Source: Sinonovacula constricta
Taxonomy: Eukaryota > Mollusca > Bivalvia > Cardiida > Solecurtidae
Assembly: GCA_007844125.1 (NCBI GenBank)
Contig: CM017564.1
Location: 23,038,992-23,102,991 of the forward strand
Length of the DNA: 64,000 nucleotides
Reading direction: 5' to 3'
Shown: positions 49,058 through 60,668 of the stretch, in pieces
Position numbering within the stretch: the stretch's first letter is position 1
Layout: each line of letters starts with the position of its first letter
The notes under the pieces: model-generated
What the model was told of the DNA's origin: nothing
The model's database searches: none
Seen by the model: the letters and a program-made list of their open reading frames with translations, nothing else
Program-made: the position numbers and the translations under genes

Positions 49058-49340
49058 CTATTGTGGGCGTCTGTTGTCTAGTGGATAAAAAATTGAAGAT
49101 CGGGTCAGAGGGTCCCGGCTTCGAACCCCGGAATCGACCACACGTTGTTAGTTCTTGGTCAATGCTATTTACTGCACCTTGCTCCAGGTACTTATTGCTT
49201 TGTACCTTCAGGACTTGGTCTGTCGAGAGGAATTAATATTAGGGGTGGGCTTCGAGGTAATAAAACGCCTGATCCCTGACAAGCTTGTCATATCAGAGGT
49301 AACATCTCCACTATATGCATGTTCGGTGGTAGCATTTTAG
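49058..49340 (+). repeat. tRNA-derived SINE, family D
   Basis: GTTGTCTAGTGGATAAAAAA (A box) and GGCTTCGAACCCCGG (B box) about 35 bp apart head a ~280-bp unit with ACTGCACCTTGCTCCAGGTA and a GATCCCTGACAAGCTTGTCA stretch. It is the only copy of this family I see here. Confidence 0.5.
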
Positions 49341-50310
49341 GCATAACTATGGTTTCTGGGGCTTCATTACGATTGATCCCGACAAATACAATTGTTTGAT
49401 ACACGTTGCCTGTGTTATCGTTCCCGCAAACCCACCTACAGACGTACGTTGTAAGGGGTAGTTACACTACGGACCGGAAGTAGAGTCTGTGACATACTTT
49501 TTCTCCTTATTTATACCAGTATGTTACTATGTTCTGGTATCAGATTTCTTTTTTTGAAGGTAATATTAAGCATATAGTGTCAAAAGAAAATTGAAACCAT
49601 GTTGAACTATAATAAAGCAATCCTATTGAACACTTATGCAAAGTAAAGGATTGTTCCACATTACAAATTTCAAATTTGAGGGTTATTGAATGTCAAATTG
49701 ACGCTGTGTGTGTTTTCAATGAAGTCAAAGCTTCTTACATGTTTGTTAGGAAAGTTGATTTATTTGAGGGTATTTCTGTTAGCTGTTTGTCACCTGTGTA
49801 TGGTTACAGGGGTCAATCATAACACCCGCATGGTGCAATTTGTTTCGCAATTTACTATACAATACAGTACATATTCATTTAGTGGCGTTTAACCTGATAA
49901 ATTCATGCAAGTCCTGATGCTAGCGCAAAGAGGGTGCAAAGAAAACACGAAATTATCCAAGATGGAAGAAAAGTCGCCAAGACCAGCGTTATTTCGTCTT
50001 GTCGCTGGAAATGCATGGACTATTTTATTTGTGTGTAGTAAAATACATAGATGGGCGTAAGTGGTGAGGTCCGCAGCTTGTCTTGTAAAGCAGTAATTTT
50101 GTATTCATTGCAAATGCAGTGTATACAAAAAAGAAGTAGACAATAGGACATACAAAGTTTCCAGGCCGTAGATTTTTGTCTTCTTCTCACTTTGGCGAAT
50201 TTTAATCTCCGTGCTGTTCCGTCTTTTCAAAAAGAGATGAAAAATAACACTGCGCATGCGCTGATTTTGTTTGTCACTGTAGTCTGAATCTCATTTTGTA
50301 ATTATGCCGA
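49341..50310. other. No gene seen
   Basis: Mixed-composition sequence with short chance frames. No splice-bounded frame, shared repeat or recognisable motif found. Confidence 0.4.
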
Positions 50311-50321
50311 TCGGCGTGTGG

Positions 50322-50400
50322 GGGGGGGGGGGGGGGGGGGGGGTGCGGCGGGGATGTGTGTTTGTGTGTGTGTGTTGGGGGTGGGGTGCGGGTCTTTCGT
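50322..50400. repeat. Poly-G and GT-rich low-complexity tract
   Basis: A run of about 20 G followed by GGTGCGGCGGGGATGTGTGT and GTGTGTGTGTTGGGGGTGGG. Such tracts can form quadruplexes, and their length in assemblies is unreliable. Confidence 0.85.
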
Positions 50401-50454
50401 TGGTGAAAGCAGAATGTTCTTATTCCTGTTCCATGAGGGGACGCCAGTGACATA

Positions 50455-50665
50455 ATAGTATAATCGCCGATATGTAATTCTTCTAACTGCTTAGCTTCTC
50501 ACCCCGTGGGTTCTAGGAGTGAATGCGGGATGGTCGTCCAGCTGACTTGCGTTGCGCCGGTGGATCTACCCAGATATTTGTCTGGGGTCTTCCTCCACCA
50601 CATTATATGGACGTCACTATAACGATCATAATTGGTCGCTGCGATGTATTACCAAAACAAAAGCA
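50455..50665 (+). repeat. SINE family B
   Basis: CACCCCGTGGGTTCTAGGAG (decayed B box), GCCGGTGGATCTACCCAGAT, GGGGTCTTCCTCCACCACAT, then TGGACGTCACTATAACGATC and GGTCGCTGCGATGTATTACC with an AAACAAAAGCAAAACAAAAC tail. Confidence 0.75.
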
Positions 50666-51454
50666 AAACAAAACAACTTATTCCTTGATGAATAGTTTGA
50701 AGACAAATAAAGTTACCAGAAGTTATATGTTGATATCATTTTCCGGCGTATTAGAGTATATATATATATTGGCTGTTGTTAATGATATCATTCATACAGT
50801 GTCAGTCATGCAACCTTTTACGCACATATATTTACAATGTTTTACTCGTCTGAGCCTCATAAAACGTTCGCCCAAAGTATCAAATACAGAGTATAGATTA
50901 AATATAATAACTTTTGTCACTTAACAAAGTGTAGACAAACAAAACTTTAACCTATTACTAATATAAGTGTTCCTAATGCAATGTGTTAAGCAAAGTTAGC
51001 GGTGACTGTATGAAAAAGGCTGTTAATCTTTATAATCGCTTGCATATACATGCACTAAAGAAAAGAAAAATGCATATCCTTGTCTTTGGTGTCTTATTTA
51101 ATGTGTTAATATCAGACAAATAAGTTAAGTATATACATTAAATATTTTTAATTAAAATATATTGCCATCTAACATACTATAAATGCGCATCTAAACTAAC
51201 TCAAGCATGGCCGAGCAATTTCATTCTTAATACTTTTTAATATATTCAAGCTATATCTAAATATTTTCTTTCAAGTTTAGCTTGCCATTTACGTTGGCTT
51301 AAAGGCATTTGGATTATTGGAATTGGAATAGGGTCTTATCTGTGATCACAGTGGAAGGTTAATGGGTTGCGGGAGGTAATGGAGGTGGGATTTAGTCATC
51401 CTGCTGGACACAGCCTCAGGCTGCAGCGGTTTCATGAAAGAGGTGGGTATTATC

Positions 51455-51722
51455 TAGAGGGATGCAGATTGGGATTTGCCGACATTTTTTGCCGATACTG
51501 GGCAGCGACATTTCTATCATTATAGCACAGGGGCACTTATGAGTTGCACAGGGACTGAACCCGGCCGGTCCATTATACTGACACCGACAAGTCAGGCGTA
51601 TTGCTGTCCCCAAAGCCCCGAGCGTTAGGAGGGAAGCCACTACTACCAACTTTAAAGTCTTTGGTTTGACCCGGCCGGGTTTTGAGCCCGCAACCTCGCG
51701 ACGCTCTACCAACTGAGGGTTC
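51455..51722 (-). repeat. SINE family C, second copy
   Basis: On the minus strand CCTCAGTTGGTAGAGCGTCG is a clear A box and GGTTGCGGGCTCAAAACCC a decayed B box, with the body nearly identical to 24246-24510 (CTTTAAAGTTGGTAGTAGTG, TCGGCAAATCCC). This copy supplies the full head that the 24-kb copy lacks. Confidence 0.85.
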
Positions 51723-53180
51723 TATTGACCAAAAGCAGTGCAGTAAAGATATCGGCATCAAATATGACTTTTAGCTTTACGACCTCTTCCCCTGTGACAC
51801 CTCTGCGTAAGATAAAATTATCAAGTGCACCGCTGTAATCTCAGCATGGCGTAGGTTGTGAGTGACGGTATGGGTGGCAGTGACGATGGGGTTTGCGTAG
51901 GGGTGGCGGTGGCAGTTGAGGTGGCGGATGGCTGTGGCGGTGGGGATGCTTTTAGGGGAGGTGGTGGTGTAGGTCAGCTAACGTGATTTTGATTTTATTC
52001 AGTAATTTATTATTAAAATACACCCCACATATGGGCATCATGTTGTTGGCAATTATTATATGGAAAAGTGAATATAGTTCATATGTATTACAAACCATAT
52101 TGTGAAGACCAGTGGTTTATGTCTTTTGTAAGTTCAGTTGTGACTTTAAATCAGCAAATATATCGATATTTAAGTATTTTTACTTAAAAAAAACTGTACA
52201 TAAAATATCAATTTCATAAAAAGGAGAAATTATTACGTATATTGTTTCTCGCCTCTTAATACAGCAGAGTCATGGGCGGATCTAACGGGCTTGGGGTGGG
52301 GGTGTTTGGTAGAGTGTGGGGCGAACCTAAAAAATATATTTCATTATTTTTGTTCTTGCTCAATTTCTCCCCTCCTCCTCCTCCCCCCCCCCTCCACGTC
52401 GTCCTATGAAAAACAATTTGCGTGCGTGCGTGTGTTCTAAACGAATAGCAAAATAAAACGTTTCATGTCATGTAGATTAGAGACAAGTTTTCAATTGATA
52501 CGTCGTATATGTTAATTACGCATATGTAGTGCGATACAGGCCAGATAATGGACCAAGTATTAACTTGTAATTGAACTCTTAAACACTTCTCATTTATTAC
52601 ACAGCGACAGTTGCCGCAAGCTAGATTGAATGTCTTAATCTATTCTCGAAAAGGACATAACCTCAGTACCTTTGGATTTTGCGACATTCAATGGTTTGTT
52701 CTCGCTCTGGCCAATTTTGCATTTTTCAAGTATCATTTTAGCTTATTGTCACCTGTATGCTATGAAATGTAACGATGTCCCTAAAACTGTACTTCAGTGA
52801 CTTGTCCGGATTACATAATTTATCAAGAGGAACTGATATAATATGGTCATTTATCTATAAATGTAAGTATTAATTTATTGTAATATTAGCGTAATTGAAA
52901 GTATTTTCATTGGTTGTGAATATTTGTATTTTGAACTTTTTTTCATTAACCATTTGTTATTATGTTCACCAATTAATTCACTGTTTTATTCAAGTATATT
53001 TTCGTATTTTGTATTGATTTGGCCATACATTAATTTATTTTCCAACATACGACGTTTTATTACTTTGAGTAAAGTTATACCTTTAATGTATAGTGAAAGA
53101 ATATTGTTTTTTCTAATTAAACATTATTTTTGTGAGGTACTTGCTAGATAATTAATTACGCAAATTTTAATTTTATTAAT
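51723..53180. other. No gene seen; G-rich GTGGCGGTGG cluster
   Basis: At 51855-51975 GTGGCGGTGG-like runs recur irregularly. At 52275 a GGGCGGATCTAACGGG resembles a hAT-type end, without a matching partner I can define. Confidence 0.4.
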
Positions 53181-53190
53181 TTATTTGTTT

Positions 53191-53361
<171 letters not shown>

Positions 53362-53858
53362 ACTCTATGTAGATGGTAAAGGTTTTAAAATATTCACAAA
53401 ACCCTTTTTTCATATTTGGACGTGATTTACTGATGCACATGAAAACCCCTTTTTTTAAATCAAAGATAGCATTGTTTAAGAGTTTGCGGACACCATTTTA
53501 GCCGTGCCCTTGTTGGTTCAAATAGTTTGAAAACTTATAAATTATATTTTAGTGACACTATAGAGCTAGAAACCTTTTTTTCTGTGTTTGTCGCGCGTTT
53601 TTGTTTTCTTTTTTGGATAAATTAGCAAAAAGAATAATGATTAACTTTTTTCATTTCACGTGTCCTTTATATGAACTTATACGACATTTGACCATGTTCT
53701 ATTTTTTTGACATGGACACCCGAGGGTTTAAGCGAGGATTAGCACAAGTATCACTTTGCACTCTCCAAATTTACCACAAGAAAGGGCACAGAAGTTAGAC
53801 ATTCGCAAAGAGCATGCTCTTTTAACATTAACTATGATTTATTTAAGCTAAACAATCT

Positions 53859-54300
53859 CTTAAACTGTCGATTCATTACATTAATATGTGAGAGTAACGA
53901 ACGGTAACTCTGAAGGACTTTCTTAAACTGTCGATTAATTACATTAATATGTGAGAGTAACGAACGGTAACTCTGAATAACTTTCTTAAATTGTCGATTC
54001 ATTACATTAATTTGTGAGAGCAACGGACGGTAGCTCTGAATGACTTTCTTAAACTGTCGATTCATTACATTAATATGTGAGAGTAACGAACGGTAACTCT
54101 GAAGGACTTTCTTAAATTGTCGATTCATTACATTAATATGTGAGAGCAACGGACGGTAATTCTTAAGGACTCTCTTACACTGTCGATTCATTACATTGAT
54201 ATATGAGAGCAACATGCGGTAACTCTGAAGGACTCTCTTAAACTGTCCCTTCATTACTAACATTAATATTTGAGTGTAACGAACCGTAACTTTGAAGAGA
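53859..54300 (-). repeat. 63-bp tandem repeat, seven units, open on the minus strand
   Basis: Units start at 53859, 53922, 53985, 54048, 54111, 54174 and 54237, with CTTAAACTGTCGATTCATTA, CATTAATATGTGAGAGTAAC and GAACGGTAACTCTGAAGGAC. The last unit has a 3-base insertion, which keeps frame. On the minus strand a 182-codon frame (54380 to 53832) runs through all seven units with a 21-residue period (LLSHINVMNRQFKKVLQSYR). Several differences between units are conservative in that frame. No signal peptide or known domain is visible, and its start lies in a separate diverged repeat, so I call it a minisatellite. Confidence 0.9.
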
Positions 54301-54610
54301 ACTAGACTATCTGCTACTTTGATTTCTTCCTTGTTGTCTGCTATATCTGTAATTACAAGGTGCATTGTAAGCATCGGCATACTTGATTCTTTTGTAAATA
54401 AAATGCAAAACAGCCGCGAATTCGTTTTAATGCCGGCTATCTTTTTTGCAATTGCTAGCTATTCTTTATTGCTACAAGCTACACTGTTAAAAGCGGATTA
54501 CTTGGTTCTTTTCACAGAAAAAAGATACAGAACAGCTGCGATTTATAGTAATTGCCTGCTACACATTGGTCCCAATAAAAATGCATTCTATAAAAGGAAA
54601 TGCTCTCCAG
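54300..54610 (+). repeat. Diverged repeat, copy 2 (inverted to 36.2 kb)
   Basis: Shares ACTATCTGCTACTTTG, TCTGCTATATCTGTAATTAC, GTTAAAAGCGGATTACTTGG and ACAGAACAGCTGCGATTTAT with the minus strand at 36155-36450. It begins exactly where the 63-bp array ends. Confidence 0.55.
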
Positions 54611-54952
54611 AGCGAAGAAAACAGAACATTTAGAGTGGGCATTGTAAGAACAACCCTTTTATTTGCTGGAAGGAAAATAAAATTAAAATAAACGATCAAG
54701 TAGATTGCATAGGAAAACCTCTTCCTGTACACATTAATTTACGAATTTACCTGTCATAATTTGTTAAACATGCAACTTTTACTGCATTTGTAAACAACGT
54801 TACAATAATCTTTATCATTTAAATGACATCAAAGGGCACCGACATGCTAATATCCCATTATACATTCGAGAGTGGTTTGGTAAATTATCCGAGACGTTTC
54901 GATTTGAAGATCTCTAGACGGAATAACCTGGGGCGCTACGTTAATCGGAACA

Positions 54953-55262
54953 CCTCGGATAATTCACTAATCCTTAAATGGGACCACTTTAGAGAAAGAC
55001 GTCAAAACAAAGCTGGCAGCTCAGGTGACAGCTCACCACAGTACGATGCCTATAAAACTTCAATTTTAATTTACCCAGCCCAGCAGACACAAAGCTATCA
55101 AACGATGGCATTATTTATGTTTTGTCAGAATTTCATTTTAGGCATATTCTTTTTCCGACTTCCGGTGAACAAAACGATCTTAATTTCAGTAGGTATCCTT
55201 GCAACAGTTACATCCGAGACATGAGTGTCCCGAGGACGGAATTACCCGAGGAGTTCCGATTG
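54953..55262 (+). mobile_element. Putative TIR element with CGGAACACCTCGG ends
   Basis: Left AATCGGAACACCTCGGATAA-TTCA and right GAGGACGGAATTACCCGAGG-AGTTCCGATTG are inverted relatives ~310 bp apart. A 133-codon frame crosses the left end and shows no recognisable domain. I see no certain target duplication. Confidence 0.45.
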
Positions 55263-55611
55263 ATGTTACGTGTGTGATAATCGTATCTCCTCGGATCAAT
55301 CCGTCAGTATGGTTATTCCTCTCATGTATCTGATGCAGACGTGCTTATGGACCACCGACTTTTTGTTCGCAGGAAAAGGACGCCAAAAATGTAACTGATG
55401 AAAATTCACGAAGTAATTCGAAGTAAGACGTGCGCAAAAGTAAGAAAAAAAAACACAATAACAATGGCGTCGTTTGACATATGTCTCGCAATTCCCAATC
55501 CAGAGATCACGCGCCTTTTAAGATCACAGTAAGCTCTGCCACCAAAATGGAAAATCGCCAATGAACTTAACGAACCAGATTTGTGGTCATATTTGCGTCT
55601 AGCTAATTATT

Positions 55612-55662
55612 GGTGGGGTAAGAACCAGGACTTATGTCTGGGTAGAACCACTGACGGACACG
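55612..55662 (-). repeat. SINE family B fragment, inverted
   Basis: GACTTATGTCTGGGTAGAACCACTGACGGA is the reverse of the family B ...GTGGTTCTACCCAGA... segment. It sits ~50 bp upstream of the GPCR coding start. Confidence 0.55.
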
Positions 55663-55698
55663 TTATTTATATTTTGATTAGTCTTATATATATTTCAG

Positions 55699-55714
55699 GC
55701 TGTAACAAGCGTCA
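55699..55714 (+). promoter_or_regulatory. Likely 5' UTR end of the GPCR: splice acceptor and in-frame stop
   Basis: TATATATATTTCAG ends at 55698, a good acceptor, so the GPCR mRNA may have upstream non-coding exons. TAA at 55703-55705 is in frame with the ATG at 55715, which fixes that ATG as the most 5' possible start. Confidence 0.45.
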
Positions 55715-56857
55715 ATGAAGGATGTCAACGATGCCAATTTTGTGATTTTCGGACTCAATAAAAACAACTTCTTCGACGAAACGTATCTACAGCCGTCCAC
55801 CATGAACGTCAGTAACGTCAGTGACGTCATCAATGCGACGACGGAACTGTTCGATAACGCCACGGCAGTGTTTGTTGAACGAAGCTGGATTTATTACATT
55901 CCTGGACCGTTTATATGTGCTTTTGGAATGACATGTAACGTTTTGAACCTTTTTGTTCTCTCAAACCCCTTGCTGAAGGAATCTCCATATGTCTATTTGA
56001 CAGCCCTTGCAATTTCTGATTTCACACTCCTCGCTTTCTCATTTGGACACCTTATCATGTCCAATATAGAACAAACTTTCTTCAAATCATTCTACGACGT
56101 CTACTTGTTTTTCGCCTTCGGAAATGTATTCTTCAATGCAAGCGTCTGGCTGATCGTGTTGATGACTATCGAAAGAATGCTCTTTGTCATCTGGCCGCTT
56201 AAAATGAGATCATCTAGAAAAAAGGCAAGAAAAGCAATTGTGGCAGTGTTTGTGGCTTGTGCGTTAATTAACATACCACGTTATTTCTGTTACAAAATCA
56301 AACCATTCGGTAAATTCTTTTACCCGTACCGAACACAGTTCATGGAATCGACGACTTACTTCGCCATCAGCTGGTTCCACGCCATAATAATCAACTTCGT
56401 TCCATTGGTGATCTTAGCAGTAACCAATACAACGCTTCTGCTTGCTCTTCATAAAGCTAGCAAAACAAGAATGTCTTTGAACGCTGGCCAACAAGAGTCG
56501 GCATCCAGAAAAGAGCAGACAAGACTCACGCGAACACTTGTTTCTGTTGTAGTGGTGTTTTTCCTAACCGTAACGCCATCAGCTTTTGTTGACGATCCTA
56601 TATCGTTCGCACTCTTCGGAGAAGGGCGGTCGTGGAGAGAGTTTCTGATGTCGCAGCCAAACCAAAATTTCATTTATATTTCCAATTTACTGCTGTTTCT
56701 CAACTCGTCTTTGAACTTTATCTTGTACTGCGCATTCAACCGGAAGTTTCGTCAAGCGATGAAAGAACGCTGCTTATGCCTGCTGCCCTATCGGAGAGGC
56801 ACGGGTTCACTGAGCATATCAACAAAAAGCCAGTCCACTAAAGGGACATCTGTCTGA
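55715..56857 (+). CDS. Class A GPCR, FMRFamide/neuropeptide receptor-like (380 aa, intronless)
   Basis: A complete rhodopsin-type receptor. The N-terminus has four sequons (N31, N34, N40, N48). Membrane segments: TM1 ~60-82, TM2 ~93-115 with LTALAISD (D102, position 2.50), TM3 ~128-153 ending E-R-M (residues 153-155, in place of DRY), TM4 ~172-189, TM5 ~215-245 with P230, TM6 ~271-293 with TVTP (P288), TM7 ~317-340 with NSSLNFILY in place of NPxxY. Helix 8 is FNRKFRQAM; C353 and C355 may be palmitoylated. NSSLNF and the missing TM6 tryptophan fit the FMRFamide-receptor-like group expanded in molluscs (family knowledge). The usual TM3 and loop-2 cysteines are not visible. The ATG is preceded by an in-frame stop, and the length is normal. 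The ligand is unknown. Confidence 0.93.
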   Translation: MKDVNDANFVIFGLNKNNFFDETYLQPSTMNVSNVSDVINATTELFDNATAVFVERSWIYYIPGPFICAFGMTCNVLNLFVLSNPLLKESPYVYLTALAISDFTLLAFSFGHLIMSNIEQTFFKSFYDVYLFFAFGNVFFNASVWLIVLMTIERMLFVIWPLKMRSSRKKARKAIVAVFVACALINIPRYFCYKIKPFGKFFYPYRTQFMESTTYFAISWFHAIIINFVPLVILAVTNTTLLLALHKASKTRMSLNAGQQESASRKEQTRLTRTLVSVVVVFFLTVTPSAFVDDPISFALFGEGRSWREFLMSQPNQNFIYISNLLLFLNSSLNFILYCAFNRKFRQAMKERCLCLLPYRRGTGSLSISTKSQSTKGTSV

Positions 56858-57109
56858 TTATTTAAATATATTCAAAAACTATAAAAAAGTTCGAATTTCA
56901 AGATGGCTAATGGCGGCCATATTTGATTTGTTGATTTAGTTACTTCGTTATTTTATGAAAAAGTAAATTTAGCACCTCATTGATTTTTCACATTTCTGCA
57001 AAGCACATAGAATTTCAAATTAAGTTTGAACTTCTTTTAACCCTGTTAGGCGAACATAACAATATGTGTATTATTGTTCTATTTGAAAACTGGGATTAAC
57101 TGTTACATT

Positions 57110-57566
57110 ATATTAAAGATGGTGTCTGACAGTTTGTCTACATCAAATACAAGTAACAAAATATTGTGCTTGTGTGGAAGGATTTGGGCATACCATCTAC
57201 ATATACTTATAATTTAGTCCATACAATGACGTTTTTAGCCACTAGTTCAGGCAGTACAGATCCTAAAAGAAATCGCTTTCAATATCCATTCTTTCCAAAT
57301 ATATAAAAAAGCAAAATTTGGTTTTCTGTCAAGATGGTGATAGAACTTGACCTCAAAGTAAGTAGATTTTCTAAGTGTGTAAATAGCTAGCTGTGAAGCG
57401 TGACTCAGAGACGAAATACATGTTTGTAATGACCCGTGGGGTGTAATGCTGCACATTTCATTTAGATGTAGGACATCAACAAACAACATTTCCTGGATTT
57501 TTGTTTCATGTAACAATAATTTATTTTTGATGTTTTGGAGAATAAAGGGATCCACCTTTAATATTA
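57110..57566 (-). mobile_element. MITE of the GGTGGTATCCGACAG family, 3' of the GPCR
   Basis: Left ATTAAAGATGGTGTCTGACA-GTTTGTC, right ATAAAGGGATCCACCTTTAA. Interior AATAGCTAGCTGTGAAGCGT and CATCAACAAACAACATTTCC match the family. It starts ~250 bp after the GPCR stop; the only nearby poly(A)-like signal, ATTAAA at 57112, lies in its end. Confidence 0.7.
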
Positions 57567-57656
57567 CATCTACTTTATTGAATATATCTGTAGCATGCTC
57601 CTCGTAAAATAAATGATTCATTGTTGTAGCAAGTGTGGACTATATTTGGCAATATA

Positions 57657-57909
57657 CAGGGATGGAGCCAGAGCGGGAGGATGGGGGATGTATCCACACA
57701 CCAACCAGGTAAAAGTGTAGAGTTGTGAAAACACTTACAAGTAAGCTTAAAATATTAAGCTTTTAAATTAAATTTTGTCTGTTGACTGCTTAGGTCGAGA
57801 TTATGGCCCATAACTGTGTATATACTATATATATCTAGTATTTACAGCGATAATGCTGAATGAATCGTGATTCATACCCCACCACCAAAGTTATCTCGAT
57901 CCGCCCCTG
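57657..57909. mobile_element. Putative hAT-like MITE
   Basis: Left CAGGGATGGAGCCAGA and right TCTCGATCCGCCCCTG are imperfect inverted ends of the CAGGGGCGGA type; 253 bp, no coding frame. No 8-bp target duplication is evident, so the call is weak. Confidence 0.35.
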
Positions 57910-58659
57910 ATGTGTAACTATGGAGAGACATTAATGAATGGTCTCCCCTGAATAATGCCTAAATGCAAGTAGGTCCTTTCATTTGTTTTACTCGGTTTTT
58001 GTGCTTGTGCTCTTTGGAGTGTCTGTTGACTTTTCTGCCTTTCTTATGATACCCAGGTTAACCATCATCAATAAACATGCCCATTTTCTTTCTTAAATGA
58101 CATATCTCTATAAGTATTTAAATTAATTTTAAGCTTATATTTAAGGAAAAGTAAGAAATTCACTGTTTGTTATTGCAATATCTACAAAAGAACAGGCAAT
58201 AAAGTGCAATAATTTTAACTTCAAGGACCTACCTACTACTTGGAATTCCTCGGATATTAACTAACAATGGAGACAATTTCTATTTCACCAATGTACCCCA
58301 TTCTATGTCAATCAATACTGAAAGTATCTAGAGTGTTCTTTCCCATGGGGGTTTCGTACAATCTCTGCTAAAGTGAATGCGCAAAACTGAACATTTAAGC
58401 GCTTTTTATTGATTCTCGGTCGGATTCAGGATTTTACCTGAAATGGTATGTGACCTTTAAATTGGGGTCGAGAGAAAATAATTACATCAATTGAACAGGC
58501 GCCACAAAAATGTGGTACATTGAAATGTTAAGCCTTTTACTGTAGCTTTAGTAGATGTTTTGTATTACTACCGGCTTTTGGTTTGCTACATTATTTGTAA
58601 TATAAGAGCGGAATAGTTAGATTTATCATACTTTCTGAAAACATTTCCTGTACACCATT
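57910..58659. other. No gene seen
   Basis: AT-rich spacer between two MITEs. ATTCCTCGGATATTAAC at 58248 loosely resembles the dispersed CGGAACTCCTCGG motif. No exon seen. Confidence 0.4.
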
Positions 58660-59157
58660 AAAGGTGGTATCTCACAGTTTGCCTATATTACATACACGTA
58701 CCAATATCTGACCACCACTTTGGTGGAATTTGGTAATTCTTTTGGCATAAACACATACGTTAGTCGTTATCGAGACGATTTTGAACATTAACTTTATTGT
58801 AGGACTGTACTATTCGCGAAACACAATCTCTAAATGTTCAGTTTTTACTATAAATATATAAAAAGCGCGATAGTGGTCTCTGCTAAATAATATCGACGTC
58901 AGAGCGGATAAACCGGATGACTATATGAAAGTTAGTGTTCACGTGGTTTTCTAAGTTTAAAAAATGTTATCTCTGCTGCGTGGCTCGGATAGGAAACATC
59001 TGTTCGCTATGACGTTTGGGGATTTATCCTTAGAAGTTCACACAGATCTTTGGCATCAATGAACAGCATTTTGCAAGATCTTTTCAGGTAACAACGTCGT
59101 ATTTGCTTATTTGAGAAAAAATATTTTGGTCCAAACTGTCGGATACCACCTTTAAAT
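58660..59157 (-). mobile_element. MITE of the GGTGGTATCCGACAG family, best-preserved copy
   Basis: Left ATTAAAGGTGGTATCTCACA-GTTTGCC and right GGTCCAAACTGTCGGATACC-ACCTTTAAAT are near-perfect inverted ends with TTAA/TTTAAA at the edges. ~498 bp, no frame longer than ~50 codons. Confidence 0.85.
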
Positions 59158-59159
59158 GT

Positions 59160-59375
59160 AGTGGGGCATCAGACGTGTATGCTGACAGAGACATGTTTGA
59201 GTCACCGACTTGTATCTTCTTAGCCCCTCACCGCGTGGGTTCGAGTCCCGGCCTGGCTGAGAACTGCGGTTTGCCGGCGGTTCTAACAAGACAAAATTCC
59301 GGTGTCTTCCTCCACAATTAATTTGGACGTCTCCAACCATAGCTATAATTGTGTCGGCGAGATGTAACAAAAACA
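59160..59375 (+). repeat. SINE family B
   Basis: CACCGCGTGGGTTCGAGTCC (B box), GCCGGCGGTTCTAACAAGAC, GGTGTCTTCCTCCACAATTA, TTTGGACGTCTCCAACCATA, then TGTCGGCGAGATGTAACAAA with an AAACAAATAAAATAAA tail. It lies immediately after the MITE end. Confidence 0.8.
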
Positions 59376-60227
59376 AATAAAATAAACATGTACGGTACAT
59401 ATGGTTCGAACTGATTTTTCGGTAGATAAATAAATAAATCTGCACAACTGCAAACATTCATGTGGAAGCAAAAAATGATGCACAAGAAATAGTAAAATAG
59501 AGTGAATCCATTACCGAAGAACCGCAACGAAACGGGTGCGGATTTCTAACAGCAATTTGTGCGAATTTTCCGTTGCTAAAGGAGGTACCACCCACTTCAA
59601 AGGACTTTAATTTACAATCATTTAATCTAATGCAACACACTAAGAAATATCACTAAAATGTGTATTGAATAAATTAATATACTATCATTAATGTTTTATC
59701 ATATTAAATATTACTTCAACGTAGGTTGTTACATGAATCAATTAAATTACTATCATTAATGTATGATCATATTTAATATTACTTAAATGTAGGTTGTTAA
59801 AAAAATAATTAATTATCATTTAATATAATATCATATTAAATATTACTTAAACGGGTGTTCGTCAATCAATAATAAAAGTAGAAAAGACACAAGATGGACA
59901 GGTAAAGCAGAACCATAAAGCATATTTTCAATTTACCGTGCCGTAAATATGGATTTACACCGCATGAGGCCCGCATATCATTTTACCGCAGCCGTAGGTA
60001 TCAATTCCAAGCTCAATATTTAAATGAACATTTTGTGACCAGAAAGAACGTTTGTCTGATACATTGAATGATACAAAAGTATTGTTATATGCAAGTTTGT
60101 TACAACCAAGCTCATTTTAACAGAAACAGTAATTATAACGATATGAAAAGAGATATTACCGGATGAACGTACTAGTACATACATGTACTTATTTAGGCAA
60201 ATCAATAAATAAGCTTATTGATTTATT
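59376..60227. other. No gene seen; AT-rich
   Basis: A weak ~70-bp periodicity at 59690-59860 (ATCATATTAAATATTACTT, AACGTAGGTTGTTA recurring about three times) suggests a small decayed tandem repeat. Otherwise nothing. Confidence 0.4.
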
Positions 60228-60231
60228 ATTG

Positions 60232-60324
<93 letters not shown>
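60228..60324 (+). repeat. (TTA)n microsatellite
   Basis: About 29 uninterrupted TTA units followed by ATTAATG. Confidence 0.97.
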
Positions 60325-60328
<4 letters not shown>

Positions 60329-60668
60329 ACAAAGCATATTAAAACATTAATTGATATAAGAGTGAATAAATTAGTCGCATTTTGAATCAATATTTTATCC
60401 GAATATTCAATTATAGAACGTGATTGATTATGCATCTTAAATTAATTTTTAATTTTACTGCCAGCTTCAACGTTCTCGGTTTCCATGACATCTATCATCT
60501 CCAGTCGCATCAATAATATTATTATTCGGAGTATATCGATATGATTATAGTTGTATGCTTAAGAGAACAGAAACATAAAAGACAAGCCTGTGTGAACTTC
60601 TCTTGATAAAAGCCGAATGGCTAATAATTAATCAAAGTGTTGTATTTAGGTTAATTGTATAACGTAAT

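Noticed and set aside
54823..55224. 133-codon frame
   Set aside because: It crosses the left end of a putative TIR element, has no recognisable domain and sits next to a decayed repeat.
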